The position numbers and the translations under genes are program-made. Below are positions 49,583 through 58,416 of a stretch of 64,000 bases of DNA, piece after piece. Location of the stretch: positions 37,394 through 101,393 of the forward strand of contig JBBQHI010000007.1 of assembly GCA_038323835.1 (NCBI GenBank). Reading direction: 5' to 3'. The DNA is from JACVRW01 sp038323835 (GTDB lineage: Bacteria > Actinomycetota > Thermoleophilia > Solirubrobacterales > Thermoleophilaceae). The notes beneath the pieces are model-generated. The model did no database searches and was not told where the DNA came from. It was given only the letters and a program-made list of their open reading frames with translations. Numbering within the stretch: the stretch's first letter is position 1; the number at the start of each line of letters is the position of its first letter.

Positions 49583-50493
49583 GCGGCGGCCCTCGTTGCC
49601 GGCGCCACCTCGAGGCGCGAGACCTCGTCCAGGGGGAGCTGAAGGAAGCGCGTGCCCAGGCGGCGGAACTCCTCCACGTCGCCGGTGGCGAGGAAGCGGT
49701 ACCGCCCACGGCGGCGCTCGTCGTTGGCGAGGCCGAGGTCGCTGAGGCGCTCGCCCACATCCTCGGCGATCGCCTCGCCGGAGCTGACGATGGTCACACC
49801 GCGCCCGAGCTCGCGCTGGAGCACGGGGCGAACGAGGGGGTAGTGGGTGCACCCGAGAATCACCGTGTCCACGTTCGCGGCGCGAAGCGGCCGGCACGCC
49901 GCCTCCACACACTCGACCACCCGGTTGTCCACCTCGCCTCCCTCCTGGATCAGCGGAGCCAGCTCGGCCGAGGCCACGGCGTGAAGCTCGGCGCGGGGCG
50001 CGACGGCGGCCAGGGCACGCTCGTACGCGCCGCTGGCCACCGTGGCCGGCGTGGCCAGCAGACCGACCCTCCCGGTGCGCGTGGCACGAGCGGCGAGCCG
50101 GGCCTCGGGAGTGATCACCGCCACGACCGGGACCCTCCCCCGCAGCTCGTCACGGAGCGCGGGCATGGCCGCCGAGGTGGCCGAGTTGCAGGCCACCACG
50201 AGGAGCTTCGCCCCGCGGTGCAGGAGAACGCCGGCGAGCTCGCGGGAGAACTCGAGCAGCTGCTCCGGTGCACGGTCGCCGTACGGGAAGCGGGCGGTGT
50301 CCCCGAGGTAGAGGTAGTCCTCGTGCGGGAGCGACACGAGGCACTCGTGCAGCACGGTGAGACCGCCGACGCCGGAGTCGAAGAAGGCCACGGGCAGCTC
50401 TCGGGGGTCGCGCGTCACGGGCGGGAATGGTCGCACGACGGGCGGCAGGCGCGCGGGCGCCTTCACCCGCCGCCGGGCGCGCCCCGTGCTCAT
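49579..50493 (-). CDS. murI: Glutamate racemase
   Basis: A 304-aa enzyme making D-glutamate for peptidoglycan. Motifs are VAFFDSGVGGLTVLHECLVS, YLGDTARFPYGDR, the catalytic Cys in VVACNSATSAAMPALRDELR and the second Cys in VILGCTHYPLVRPVLQRELG. The N-terminus has about 30 extra basic/Pro residues before the domain, so a later start is possible, but no better one was seen. It precedes rph and rdgB in one transcription unit. Confidence 0.95.
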   Translation of the reverse strand: MSTGRARRRVKAPARLPPVVRPFPPVTRDPRELPVAFFDSGVGGLTVLHECLVSLPHEDYLYLGDTARFPYGDRAPEQLLEFSRELAGVLLHRGAKLLVVACNSATSAAMPALRDELRGRVPVVAVITPEARLAARATRTGRVGLLATPATVASGAYERALAAVAPRAELHAVASAELAPLIQEGGEVDNRVVECVEAACRPLRAANVDTVILGCTHYPLVRPVLQRELGRGVTIVSSGEAIAEDVGERLSDLGLANDERRRGRYRFLATGDVEEFRRLGTRFLQLPLDEVSRLEVAPATRAAA

Positions 50494-50505
50494 CGAGGCC
50501 GCGAG

Positions 50506-50763
50506 TCAGAACTGAACCCTCCGGACAGCCTGCTTCATGCGGTTCAGGATCACGTCCCCGAGCTGCTGGCCCTCGTCTGTGCGGAAGCCCTTCATGGCGG
50601 CCACCACGCCGGCCATGATCAGCGCCACGAGCAGGATCAGGGCCACGTACTCCACCGTTCCCTGACCCAGCGAGCCGGGAACCGCGCGGGCGCGGTGGGA
50701 AAGACGGATGCGGCGGACGACGCGGGCGAGCGTGGCGTGCGCGAGCCCTTGAAGGCGATACAT
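50506..50763 (-). CDS. Flp/TadE-like pilin or pseudopilin with class III-type signal
   Basis: An 85-aa protein: MYRLQGLAHATLARVVRRIR, then GSLGQGTVEYVALILLVALI, a G-Q-G-T-V-E-Y start followed by one hydrophobic helix, as in Flp-type pilins and Tad minor proteins. GAGGAGG lies six bases before the ATG. No prepilin peptidase or assembly ATPase is present in the window, so it would depend on genes elsewhere. It is divergent from asnB. Confidence 0.72.
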   Translation of the reverse strand: MYRLQGLAHATLARVVRRIRLSHRARAVPGSLGQGTVEYVALILLVALIMAGVVAAMKGFRTDEGQQLGDVILNRMKQAVRRVQF

Positions 50764-50970
50764 GGAACCTCCTCGAGTGAGCTGGATGCGAGGAGTCCGA
50801 TGCTCCGTGGTCGCGGCGCACGGTCCAAGACCCGCGTGGGACAAGTGAGCGACGGCTCTGTGACAAGGCGGCCGCGGGCGCCCGCCGCCTATCGTTCCCA
50901 CCGCCCCGCCGCCCCCCGGTTAGCGGCCGGCCCACCGAAGCGCGCCAGACCCCCTGCGATCATCACCCGC

Positions 50971-52851
50971 ATGTGCGGGATCGGCGCCATCCTCGATCCG
51001 GCCGGGAACACGGGGGAGCGCGCGGCGGCCGGCATGGTCGAGGCCCTTCGCCACCGCGGGCCGGACGGCCAGGCCGTGCGCCGCCTCGGGGCGGCGACGC
51101 TGGCCCACACCCGCCTCGCCATCATCGACGTGGCCGGCGGCGATCAGCCGCTGGGCTCGGAGGACGGCGCGGTCACGGCGGTGGTGAATGGCGAGATCTA
51201 CAACCACGCCGATCTGCGCGCCGATCTCGAGCGCCGCGGCCACCGCTTCTCCACGCGGTCCGACAGCGAGGTGGTGGTCCACGGGTACGAGGAGCACGGC
51301 CCGGACTTCGTGCGCGATCTGAACGGCATCTTCGCGTTCGCGCTGTGGGACTCCCGCGAGCGCCGCCTCGTGGCCGCGCGCGATCACTTCGGCGTGAAGC
51401 CCCTCTACTGGTGGAGCGACGGCCGCCGAGTGGCGGTGGCCTCCGAGGTCGGGGCCCTGATCGCCGCCGGGCTGGTCCGCCCGGAGGTCGACCGCGTGGC
51501 GCTCGACCACTACCTGGCCTGCCGCTTCGTGCCCGCCCCGCGCACCCTCTTCGCGGGCGTGAGCAAGCTGCCGCCCGCGTCGGTGCTCACGGCGCCCCAG
51601 GACGGACAGCCGCGTGTAACGAGCTTCCGGGAGCCACCCGGAGCGCCGCTCACGGACCGGGACGACGAGTCCCTGGCGGACGAGCTGGCCGAGCTTTTCT
51701 CGAGCGCCGTGGCGCGCCAGATGATGTCGGACGTTCCCTACGGGGCGTTTCTCTCCGCCGGCGTGGACTCGGCCGCCGTGGTGTCCGCCATGGCGCGCTC
51801 CGCCCCGGAGCCGCCCACCACCTTCACGATCGGCTTCCCCGGCCACGGCGACCTGCTCGACGAGCGCCGCCTGGCCGCCGAGAGCGCGCGGCTGATCGGC
51901 ACCGACCACCACGACACGGCGATGGAGGAGGACGACTTCCTGGCCGAGCTGGCGCGCTGCGTCCCGCGCCTGGAGGAGCCGTGCGGCATCCCCTCCGCCC
52001 CGGCGTTGCTCCAGCTGTCGCGCTTCGGCGCCGCCCGGGTGAAGGTGGTGCTGGCCGGCCAGGGGGCGGACGAGCCCCACGGTGGCTACGGCCGCCACCG
52101 GGCTGCCGCCGTGCTGGGCGGCATGCGCCACCTCCCCCCTGCGCTCGCCGCTCCCGCGGCCGCCCTGGCACGGGCGGTGCCGCGTGCGGCCAACGCCCGC
52201 CGGGTGGCCCATCTCCTGGGTGGGCACGGAGACGTGGAGCGCCTGCTGCGGCTGGTGGAGGTCAGCGACCGCGAGGTGCGCACCGCGCTCGCCCCCGGGA
52301 CCGGCGGCGAGGCGGAGGCCGAGCGCGTGGCGCGGGCGTCCGAGGTGCTCGCCGACGTGCCCGGCCGGGGCCTGCTCGAACAGGCGCTCTACCTCGACGC
52401 CCGCATGTTCCTCCCCGACGGGATCCTGATCTGCAACGACAAGATGTCGATGGCCAGCGGCCTCGAGCTGCGCGTCCCGTTCCTCGACCGTGACCTGATG
52501 CGCTTCGTGGATCGAATCCCGGCCCGCCGGCGCGTGAGCCCTCGCGAGGGCAAGCGCCTCCACCGCCGGGCGATGTCGCGGCTCCTACCGCCGGAGATCG
52601 TGTCGCGCCCCAAGCACGGCTTCTCCACCCCCTACGACGACTGGCTGCGCGCCTCGCTCGGCGAGGAGGTGAGTCGCCGCTACGCCCCCGGGTCGGAGCT
52701 CGGCGGGCTGGTCACCCCGGCCGCGGTGGATCGCCTCGTGGACGAGCACCGCCGTGGGCGGGCCGACCACAAGGCGATCCTGTACTGCCTGCTCGAGCTC
52801 TCGGAGTGGCACCGGGCCTTCGTCGAGGCCGGCGATCCGGTGGCCGCGTGA
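50971..52851 (+). CDS. asnB: Asparagine synthetase (glutamine-hydrolysing)
   Basis: A 626-aa protein. The N-terminal Ntn amidotransferase begins MCGIGAILDPAGNTGERAAA, and the catalytic Cys2 fixes the start although no clear RBS precedes it. Glutaminase motifs are ALRHRGPDGQ, NGEIYNH and RDHFGVKPLYW. The synthetase PP-loop reads GAFLSAGVDSAAVVSAMARS, with Ala in place of the second Gly of SGGxDS. Then come VLAGQGADEPHGGYGRH and SMASGLELRVPFLDR. The glycosyltransferase overlap suggests it may amidate a glycan rather than only make Asn; this is inference. Confidence 0.93.
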   Translation: MCGIGAILDPAGNTGERAAAGMVEALRHRGPDGQAVRRLGAATLAHTRLAIIDVAGGDQPLGSEDGAVTAVVNGEIYNHADLRADLERRGHRFSTRSDSEVVVHGYEEHGPDFVRDLNGIFAFALWDSRERRLVAARDHFGVKPLYWWSDGRRVAVASEVGALIAAGLVRPEVDRVALDHYLACRFVPAPRTLFAGVSKLPPASVLTAPQDGQPRVTSFREPPGAPLTDRDDESLADELAELFSSAVARQMMSDVPYGAFLSAGVDSAAVVSAMARSAPEPPTTFTIGFPGHGDLLDERRLAAESARLIGTDHHDTAMEEDDFLAELARCVPRLEEPCGIPSAPALLQLSRFGAARVKVVLAGQGADEPHGGYGRHRAAAVLGGMRHLPPALAAPAAALARAVPRAANARRVAHLLGGHGDVERLLRLVEVSDREVRTALAPGTGGEAEAERVARASEVLADVPGRGLLEQALYLDARMFLPDGILICNDKMSMASGLELRVPFLDRDLMRFVDRIPARRRVSPREGKRLHRRAMSRLLPPEIVSRPKHGFSTPYDDWLRASLGEEVSRRYAPGSELGGLVTPAAVDRLVDEHRRGRADHKAILYCLLELSEWHRAFVEAGDPVAA

Positions 52852-53900
52852 AGGAACGGTCCGGTGCTCGCCCGATCACCGATCGGGCTCCGCTCCTCCC
52901 CAGGGCGTCGCCCAAGCGGATCCTCTACGTGCACAGCCGCAAGGCGAGCTTCGTGGCCATCGACCGGGCGATCCTGGCCGAGGAATACGAGATCGAGGAC
53001 CTCTACCAGCCCGGCCGCCTGCCCCCGCTCGCCAAGGTGGTTCGCGGCGTCATTCGGGCGGATCTCGTCTTCGGGTGGTTCGCCTCGTGGCACACGTTCC
53101 TCCCCGTGACCCTCGCGTGGCTGATGCGCAAGCCCTCGGTGATGATCATCGGCGGCTTCGACACGGCCAACATGCCCGAGATCGGCTACGGCTACCAGCA
53201 GGGCGGCTTCCGGCGCTGGGCCAGCCGCTGGATCATGAGACGGGCCACGGCGCTCGTGACCAACTCCGAGTACAGCCGCTCGGAGATCGCGCGCAACACC
53301 CCGATCCCGCCCGACCGCGTGACCGTCGTCCACCACGGGGTGCCGGATCCGTTCGGAGAGCTCCCCCCGGGGTCGAAGGAGCCGCTGGCGCTGACCGTGG
53401 GACACCTGGTCCGCTCCACGCTCGAGCAGAAGGGGCACCGGCCGTTCGTGGCCGCCGCCTCGCGCCTGCCCGATGTGCACTTCGCGTTCGTGGGCCGCTG
53501 GCACGACGACGCCATCGACGAGCTCCGTGCGCTGGCCGGCAAGAACGTGGAGTTCGCGGGCTGGGTGTCGGACGAGGAGCTTCAGGACCTGTACCGCCGG
53601 GCGTCCGTCTACGTTCAGGCGTCGCAGCACGAGGGCTTCGGCCTGGCGGTGGCCGAGGCCATGCTGGCGGGCTGCGTGCCTGTCGTGATGAACGTGACCG
53701 CGATGCCGGAGGTGGTGGGCGACGCGGGCGTGCTGATCGAGTCGCCGGACGCCGACTCGGTGGCGGCGGGCGTGCGCCGCGGGCTCGACCTCGGGCCGGA
53801 GGCCGGCGCTCGCGCGCGACAGCGGATTCTCACGGAGTTTCCGATGTCCGGGCGCCGCGACGGGCTGCTCGCGGTAATCGGTCGGACGCTGAACGTATAG
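52848..53900 (+). CDS. GT4-type glycosyltransferase with repeat-encoded N-terminus
   Basis: The GTG start overlaps the asnB stop (GTGA). Residues 2-20 (VKERSGARPITDRAPLL and flanks) are encoded by a dispersed repeat; the enzyme proper starts PKRILYVHSRKASFVAIDRA. GT-B features are FGWFASWHTFLPVTLAWL, RATALVTNSEYSRSEIARNT, TVVHHGVPDPFGELP, VGHLVRSTLEQKGHRPF and HEGFGLAVAEAMLAGCVPVV (E-x7-E). It probably transfers a sugar from a nucleotide donor; acceptor unknown. Close linkage to asnB suggests surface-glycan synthesis. Confidence 0.87.
   Translation: MKERSGARPITDRAPLLPRASPKRILYVHSRKASFVAIDRAILAEEYEIEDLYQPGRLPPLAKVVRGVIRADLVFGWFASWHTFLPVTLAWLMRKPSVMIIGGFDTANMPEIGYGYQQGGFRRWASRWIMRRATALVTNSEYSRSEIARNTPIPPDRVTVVHHGVPDPFGELPPGSKEPLALTVGHLVRSTLEQKGHRPFVAAASRLPDVHFAFVGRWHDDAIDELRALAGKNVEFAGWVSDEELQDLYRRASVYVQASQHEGFGLAVAEAMLAGCVPVVMNVTAMPEVVGDAGVLIESPDADSVAAGVRRGLDLGPEAGARARQRILTEFPMSGRRDGLLAVIGRTLNV
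52858..52901 (+). repeat. Dispersed palindromic repeat inside the glycosyltransferase 5' end
   Basis: GGTCCGGTGCTCGCCCGATC, then ACCGATCGGGCTCCGCTCCT. It has the standard stem CCCGATC/GATCGGG. It lies 7 bp after the asnB stop and is read in frame as part of the glycosyltransferase. Confidence 0.9.
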
Positions 53901-53934
53901 TCGCCGACGCGGTGCGCCGCCCGCGCCGCAGCCG

Positions 53935-54702
53935 ATGGCCAACTCTCAGCCGACCACACCCAGCGCCGCCCCGGCGCCCGGGGCTCCCGAGTCCATGCTG
54001 CTGGACCTCGGAGCGCTCGTCTACGAGCTGCACCGCCGCGGCCGGCGCGCCCCCGAGCTACTGCAGGGCAAGGCGGCCGCGCTCGACGGGGTGCAGGACG
54101 ACCTGCCCGACGTAGGGGGTCCGGCCCGAGCCTGCCCCGAGTGCAAGGCCGAGGCGGCATCCGACCAGCTCATCTGCCTCGACTGCGGGCACCGGCTCGC
54201 GCTCCGGGAATCACCGTCGCGGCTCCCGCGCCTGTCATTGATCGCGATCGCGGTGGTGGTGGCGCTCGCGGGCGCCGTGGCCTTCGGGTTCGCGCTCTCC
54301 GAGCTCACGAGCGACGACAGCTCGGGCACCGCCACCGCGTCGCAGACGGCCGTGGCCAAGCACGCGGCGTCGCCCGCACCCACGGGCGGCGTGGCCGCCA
54401 GTGCCGAGTCCAGCGACGGCCCCGTGGCGCTGGCCGCGTGGCCGGCCACTGCGACCGGGTACACCGTGGTGCTCGTCACCTCCAGCGACGAGGCCGGAGC
54501 ACGCCGGGTGGCGTGGGACGCCGCCCGGTCGGGGCTCGAGGCGGGCCTGCTGCGATCCGACGACTACCGCGACCTCGGCCAGGGTCTCTGGCTCGTGGTG
54601 GCCGGGCGCTACCCGCAATCGGGCGGCGCCGAGCGCGAGGCGGCTCGGCTGGGCGGGCGCTACAAGGGCGCCTACGTGCAGCAGGTCACGCCCTCGGGCT
54701 GA
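53935..54702 (+). CDS. Zinc-ribbon, membrane-anchored SPOR-like protein
   Basis: A 255-aa protein. An N-terminal Pro/Ala-rich stretch with an ELHRRGRRAPELLQG helix leads to a zinc ribbon (CPECKAEAASDQLICLDCGH), one membrane helix (LIAIAVVVALAGAVAFGFAL), a Ser/Ala linker and a C-terminal domain GYTVVLVTSSDEAGARRVAW to YPQSGGAEREAARLGGRYKG, which has the SPOR pattern. SPOR domains bind denuded peptidoglycan at division sites. The zinc ribbon would face the cytosol. The function is inferred from these parts. Confidence 0.7.
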   Translation: MANSQPTTPSAAPAPGAPESMLLDLGALVYELHRRGRRAPELLQGKAAALDGVQDDLPDVGGPARACPECKAEAASDQLICLDCGHRLALRESPSRLPRLSLIAIAVVVALAGAVAFGFALSELTSDDSSGTATASQTAVAKHAASPAPTGGVAASAESSDGPVALAAWPATATGYTVVLVTSSDEAGARRVAWDAARSGLEAGLLRSDDYRDLGQGLWLVVAGRYPQSGGAEREAARLGGRYKGAYVQQVTPSG

Positions 54703-54703
54703 C

Positions 54704-55693
54704 TCAGAGCGGCCACCAGCGGCCGAGCGTGTCGGCCGCGCGCGCAGCGATCTCGTCGCGCGGGTGCTCTCCGGGCTCGCCGCCCTCGGCCAGTGCCTCC
54801 ATCGTGGCCACCGTGGATCCGACAAGTGCGTCCAGGTCGTACCCGCCCTCCAGCACCGCCCCCACCGGCACGCCGAGGCTGAGCACCTGTCGGGTGAGCT
54901 CGGCGTAGGACGACGTGTCGAGACTGCACCCGCCCACCGGGTCGTCGCGGTGCGCGTCGAACCCCGCAGAGATGAGCACCAGGTCCGGGGCGAACTCTCG
55001 CCCCGCAGGCAGCACCACGTGATCCAGCAGCGAGAAGAACACCTCCTCGCCGGTCCCGGCGGGAACGGGCAGGTTCAGCGAGTAGCCCTCGCCCTCGCCC
55101 GAGCCGACGTCGGTGAGCGCGCCGGTGCCGGGATAGTACGGGTACTGGTGGATGCTCGCGAAGAGAACGTCGCGGGACGCGTGGAACACGGCGTTCGTCC
55201 CGTTGCCGTGGTGCACGTCCCAGTCCACGATCAGAACCCGCTCGGCCCCGAGCGCGGCAATGGCGTGGCGGGCGGCCACGGCCACGTTCGAGAACAGGCA
55301 GAAGCCCATCGCCCGGCGGGCCTCGGCGTGATGGCCGGGCGGCCGCAGGGCGGCGAAGCCGACCCGCTCGCCGCCGCTCAGGAGCGACTCCGCCAGAGCG
55401 CACGCGCCACCCGCCGCGTGGAGCGCGGCGTCCCATGAGCCGAGGCTGACTGGGGTGTCGAGGTCGAACGCACCACCCCGGGAGCTGAGCTCGCGCACGG
55501 CCTCCACGTGCTGGAGCGGATGCACCCGCAGCAGCTGTTCGACCTCCGCGGCCGGCGCCTCCCGCGGCTCGAAGCCCACCCAGTCCCGCTCCGACAGCGC
55601 GCGCTCCACGGCGGCGATGCGCTCCGGGCGCTCGGGGTGGCCGAACCCGGTGTCGTGCTCGAGCGAGGAGGGGTGGCGAAAGAGGACCGGCAC
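54704..55693 (-). CDS. Histone-deacetylase-family (AcuC-like) amidohydrolase
   Basis: A 329-aa zinc deacetylase fold. Motifs are HPERPERIAAVERAL, AALRPPGHHAEARRAMGFCL, LIVDWDVHHGNGTNAVF (metal Asp and His), LISAGFDAHRDDPVGGC and LEGGYDLDAL. In bacteria these act on acetylated lysines, polyamines or acetoin-pathway proteins. It is convergent with the SPOR-like gene, stops one base apart, and divergent from nadB. The substrate cannot be read from the sequence. Confidence 0.93.
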   Translation of the reverse strand: MPVLFRHPSSLEHDTGFGHPERPERIAAVERALSERDWVGFEPREAPAAEVEQLLRVHPLQHVEAVRELSSRGGAFDLDTPVSLGSWDAALHAAGGACALAESLLSGGERVGFAALRPPGHHAEARRAMGFCLFSNVAVAARHAIAALGAERVLIVDWDVHHGNGTNAVFHASRDVLFASIHQYPYYPGTGALTDVGSGEGEGYSLNLPVPAGTGEEVFFSLLDHVVLPAGREFAPDLVLISAGFDAHRDDPVGGCSLDTSSYAELTRQVLSLGVPVGAVLEGGYDLDALVGSTVATMEALAEGGEPGEHPRDEIAARAADTLGRWWPL

Positions 55694-55719
55694 GCGCGCA
55701 GGTACCGTACCTGCGCCCA

Positions 55720-57195
55720 GTGAGCGCCCCGTCCGAAACGCCCCTGAGGGCCGACGTCGCCGTGGTCGGCGCCGGCGCCGCAGGCCTGTTCACGGCCCTC
55801 GTGGCCGCGGATCAGGGCGCCCAGGTGGTGCTGGTGAGCCGCTCTCCGCTCGCGCAGACCGCGAGCTTCTGGGCGCAGGGCGGGATCGCCGCCGCGCTGG
55901 GCGACGACGACTCGCCCGATCTGCACCTGGCCGACACAATGGCGGCCGGGCGCAAAGCCGCGCGGGAAAGTGCCGCGCGCGTGCTCTGCATGGAGTCGCC
56001 CGCGCGAGTGCGCGAGCTCGAGGCCCTGGGGGTCACCTTCGACGCTGACCGCCACGGCAACCTCGCGCTCGGGCTCGAGGGCGGGCACTCGGTCCGCCGG
56101 ATCGTGCACGCCGGCGGGGCGGCCACGGGGCGGCGCATCACCCGCGAGCTGTCGGCGAGGGCGGCCACCGACGACCGCATCCACGTGCTCGAGCCGGCGG
56201 CCGCCGTGGCGCTCTGGACGCTCGACGGTCGCTGCATCGGGCTCCTGGCCCGGCGGCGCGACGGCGTCGCGCTTCCCGTGCTCACGCGCGCTACGGTCCT
56301 GGCCACCGGAGGCATGGCCGCGCTCTGGGAACGCACCACCAACCCGCCGGGTGCCGTGGGGGCCGGCCTCGGCCTGGCCGAGGCTGCCGGCGCCCGGCTC
56401 GCCGACCTCGAGTTCATGCAGTTCCACCCCACCGCCCTGCGAATGGGAGGCACCCGCGAGGGATTTCTCATCACGGAGGCGGTCCGCGGCGAGGGGGCCA
56501 CCCTGCTGGGCGCCGGCGGCGAGCGCTTCGTGGACGAACTGGCGCCGCGCGACGAGGTGGCGCTGGCCATCGAGATGGAGCTGACCCGGAGCGGAGAGCG
56601 TGCCGTGAGCCTCGACCTGCGCGAGGTGGACCTCGGGCGCTTCCCAAACATCGCCGCCACGCTGGCCGAGATCGGCATCGACCCCCGGCGCGACCTGGTG
56701 CCGGTGGCGCCGGCCGCGCACTACACGATGGGTGGCGTGGCCACCGACCACGACGGCGGCTCCACGCTGCCCGGCCTGCACGCCGTGGGCGAGAGTGCCT
56801 GCAACGGTCTCCACGGGGCGAATCGGCTGGCCTCGAACTCCCTGGCGGAGTGCTTCGTGTTCGGGAGGCGCGCCGCGCTCTCGGCCTGCGCGGGGCCCTC
56901 GCCCCCGCGGGACCCGGGCCCGGCGCCGGAGTACGGGCCGCCCCCGCTTCCGCCGGACTCGACCCGCGCGGCGCTGTGGCGGCACGCCGGGCTGCGGCGC
57001 GACGCCGAGGGCCTGGCCGAGCTGGCCCGGGACCCGTTCCCCCTGGCCCGGCTGATCGCGGCATGCTGCCTCGCCCGCGAGGAGAGCCGCGGGGCGCAGC
57101 AGCGCACCGACCACCCCTCCACCGACCCGGGGCTGGACCTGATGCATACCCTCGTGGGAGGCGGCGCCGAACCGAGCGCCGAGCGCTGGGAATGA
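55720..57195 (+). CDS. nadB: L-aspartate oxidase
   Basis: A 491-aa flavoprotein making iminoaspartate for NAD+ synthesis. Motifs are ADVAVVGAGAAGLFTALVAA, SFWAQGGIAAALGDDDSPDL, GLEGGHSVRRIVHAGGAATG (G-H-S), FMQFHPTALRM and MGGVATDHDGGSTLPGLHAV, then ESACNGLHGANRLASNSLAE. The usual partners nadA and nadC are not in the window; instead it overlaps a flavin reductase gene (ATGA). It is full-length with a normal helical C-terminus. Confidence 0.95.
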   Translation: MSAPSETPLRADVAVVGAGAAGLFTALVAADQGAQVVLVSRSPLAQTASFWAQGGIAAALGDDDSPDLHLADTMAAGRKAARESAARVLCMESPARVRELEALGVTFDADRHGNLALGLEGGHSVRRIVHAGGAATGRRITRELSARAATDDRIHVLEPAAAVALWTLDGRCIGLLARRRDGVALPVLTRATVLATGGMAALWERTTNPPGAVGAGLGLAEAAGARLADLEFMQFHPTALRMGGTREGFLITEAVRGEGATLLGAGGERFVDELAPRDEVALAIEMELTRSGERAVSLDLREVDLGRFPNIAATLAEIGIDPRRDLVPVAPAAHYTMGGVATDHDGGSTLPGLHAVGESACNGLHGANRLASNSLAECFVFGRRAALSACAGPSPPRDPGPAPEYGPPPLPPDSTRAALWRHAGLRRDAEGLAELARDPFPLARLIAACCLAREESRGAQQRTDHPSTDPGLDLMHTLVGGGAEPSAERWE

Positions 57196-57686
57196 CGAGC
57201 GAGACCGAACTGAACGAGCTCTTCGTTGGGGCCATGTCCTCGCTGGCGTCGGGGGTGGCCGTGATCACCACACGCCGCCCGGATGGGGATCCGTGCGGCC
57301 TGGCCGCCACCTCGGTCGCGTCCTACAGCGTGCACCCGCCCTCGCTCATGGCCTCAATCGCCCACTCATCGCGCTGCCACGCGGCGCTCGCGGCGTGCGA
57401 GCGCTTCGGAGTACACATCCTGCGGGCGGACGAGGCCGCGATCGCCCGCGTGTTCGCCAGCACGGGCGAGGACAAGTTCGGCCGGCTCGACTGGCGCTGG
57501 GACCAGGAGGTGCCGGAGCTGTCGGGCGCGCTGGCGTACCTGCGATGCCGGCGAGCCGAGACCTTCACGCGCTACGACCACTCGATCCTCATCGGTGACA
57601 TCGAGCACGTCCGGTTGGAGGAGGGCGAGCCGCTTCTCTACGCCAACCGGCGGATGGACTGGCTGCTGCGCCTCGAGACCGAGTAG
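57192..57686 (+). CDS. Flavin reductase-like FMN-binding protein
   Basis: A 164-aa split-barrel protein: MTSETELNELFVGAMSSLAS, then GVAVITTRRPDGDPCGLAAT, SVASYSVHPPSLMASIAHSS and a later RCRRAETFTRYDHSILIGDI. This is the flavin reductase (HpaC/DIM6) family. It reduces FMN/FAD with NAD(P)H to serve a monooxygenase. Its ATG overlaps the nadB stop, an uncommon partner; no monooxygenase is adjacent. Confidence 0.88.
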   Translation: MTSETELNELFVGAMSSLASGVAVITTRRPDGDPCGLAATSVASYSVHPPSLMASIAHSSRCHAALAACERFGVHILRADEAAIARVFASTGEDKFGRLDWRWDQEVPELSGALAYLRCRRAETFTRYDHSILIGDIEHVRLEEGEPLLYANRRMDWLLRLETE

Positions 57687-57925
57687 GCGCTGGGCCGCTC
57701 CCACTGCGCCCTTGTCGGGTGACGACCCAATTCGGGTGGTGGGGTCCCCCCGGTTGGGGAACTGGCCAAAGTTCGACCACTCTGCATCGTTTCGTGCTTG
57801 CGAACCCGTTAATTGCGGCTTAATCTGATGTTCGGCCGCGCATTAACCGCAACGGTTTCAATCCTAGAAGTTGCGGAGGGAAATGGATTCCCAGGCGCGG
57901 TGCTATCAGGGGTAAGGGAGGGCCC
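57687..57925. other. Intergenic region with probable promoter and 5' leader
   Basis: 239 bp without a gene, somewhat richer in A/T than its surroundings at 57805-57865. It contains a short inverted pair GGGAA/TTCCC around 57880-57895 and TTGCGG/CCGCAA elements. It probably holds the promoter and leader of the 140-aa gene at 57926, which has GGGAGG just before its ATG. No riboswitch or CRISPR structure was recognised. Confidence 0.5.
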
Positions 57926-58348
57926 ATGTATCAGTTCAGTCGCTCGATCTATCGGGAACTGGCCTCATCCGTAGTCCCGTGCAAGGGCGAGGATCCGGCC
58001 GCGACCCGTCACCGATTCCTTCGCTCCTGTGAGACGTCCATGGAGAGGCTGGCGCTCGACCGCCATTACTTCGCCCGGCCCGTCCACACGCTCTTCGCGG
58101 ACGTGCGCCACTTCTTCCCGATCGCGGAGCAGATGAGGGTCTACAGGCTCGTGGAGAAGCACGTGAGCCTGGCCACGGAGTACGTGGACAGCCAGCTCCG
58201 CACCGGAGTGACGTTCGACGGCAGCCCGGCGTGTTGCCACGCCAGCACCCGTCGCGGCACGCCCTGCCAGCGGGTGCCGCTGCCCGGCAGCAAGTACTGC
58301 CCGTCCCACAAGCATCTCGACGAAGACCTCGAGATCGCCGCGGCCTAG
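57926..58348 (+). CDS. Conserved hypothetical protein with C-terminal Cys/His cluster (140 aa)
   Basis: MYQFSRSIYRELASSVVPCK starts a mainly helical protein (RHFFPIAEQMRVYRLVEKHV). The C-terminus has CCHASTRRGTPCQRV, then GSKYCPSHKHLDED, a C-x7-C-x10-C-x3-H arrangement that probably binds one zinc ion. This cluster resembles the one in small proteins carrying a T-R-x-G-x-x-C pattern. GGGAGG precedes the ATG. Cytosolic; function unknown. Confidence 0.7.
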   Translation: MYQFSRSIYRELASSVVPCKGEDPAATRHRFLRSCETSMERLALDRHYFARPVHTLFADVRHFFPIAEQMRVYRLVEKHVSLATEYVDSQLRTGVTFDGSPACCHASTRRGTPCQRVPLPGSKYCPSHKHLDEDLEIAAA

Positions 58349-58416
58349 CGGCCGATAGCCGCCGCCGGGCCCGCCCCCACGGCGTCCCGGCGGCGCTTCC
58401 GCGTAGCGTGCCGCCC

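Noticed and set aside
57850..57880. CRISPR-like GTTTCAATCC sequence
   Set aside because: Single copy only, with no regularly spaced repeats and no cas genes.
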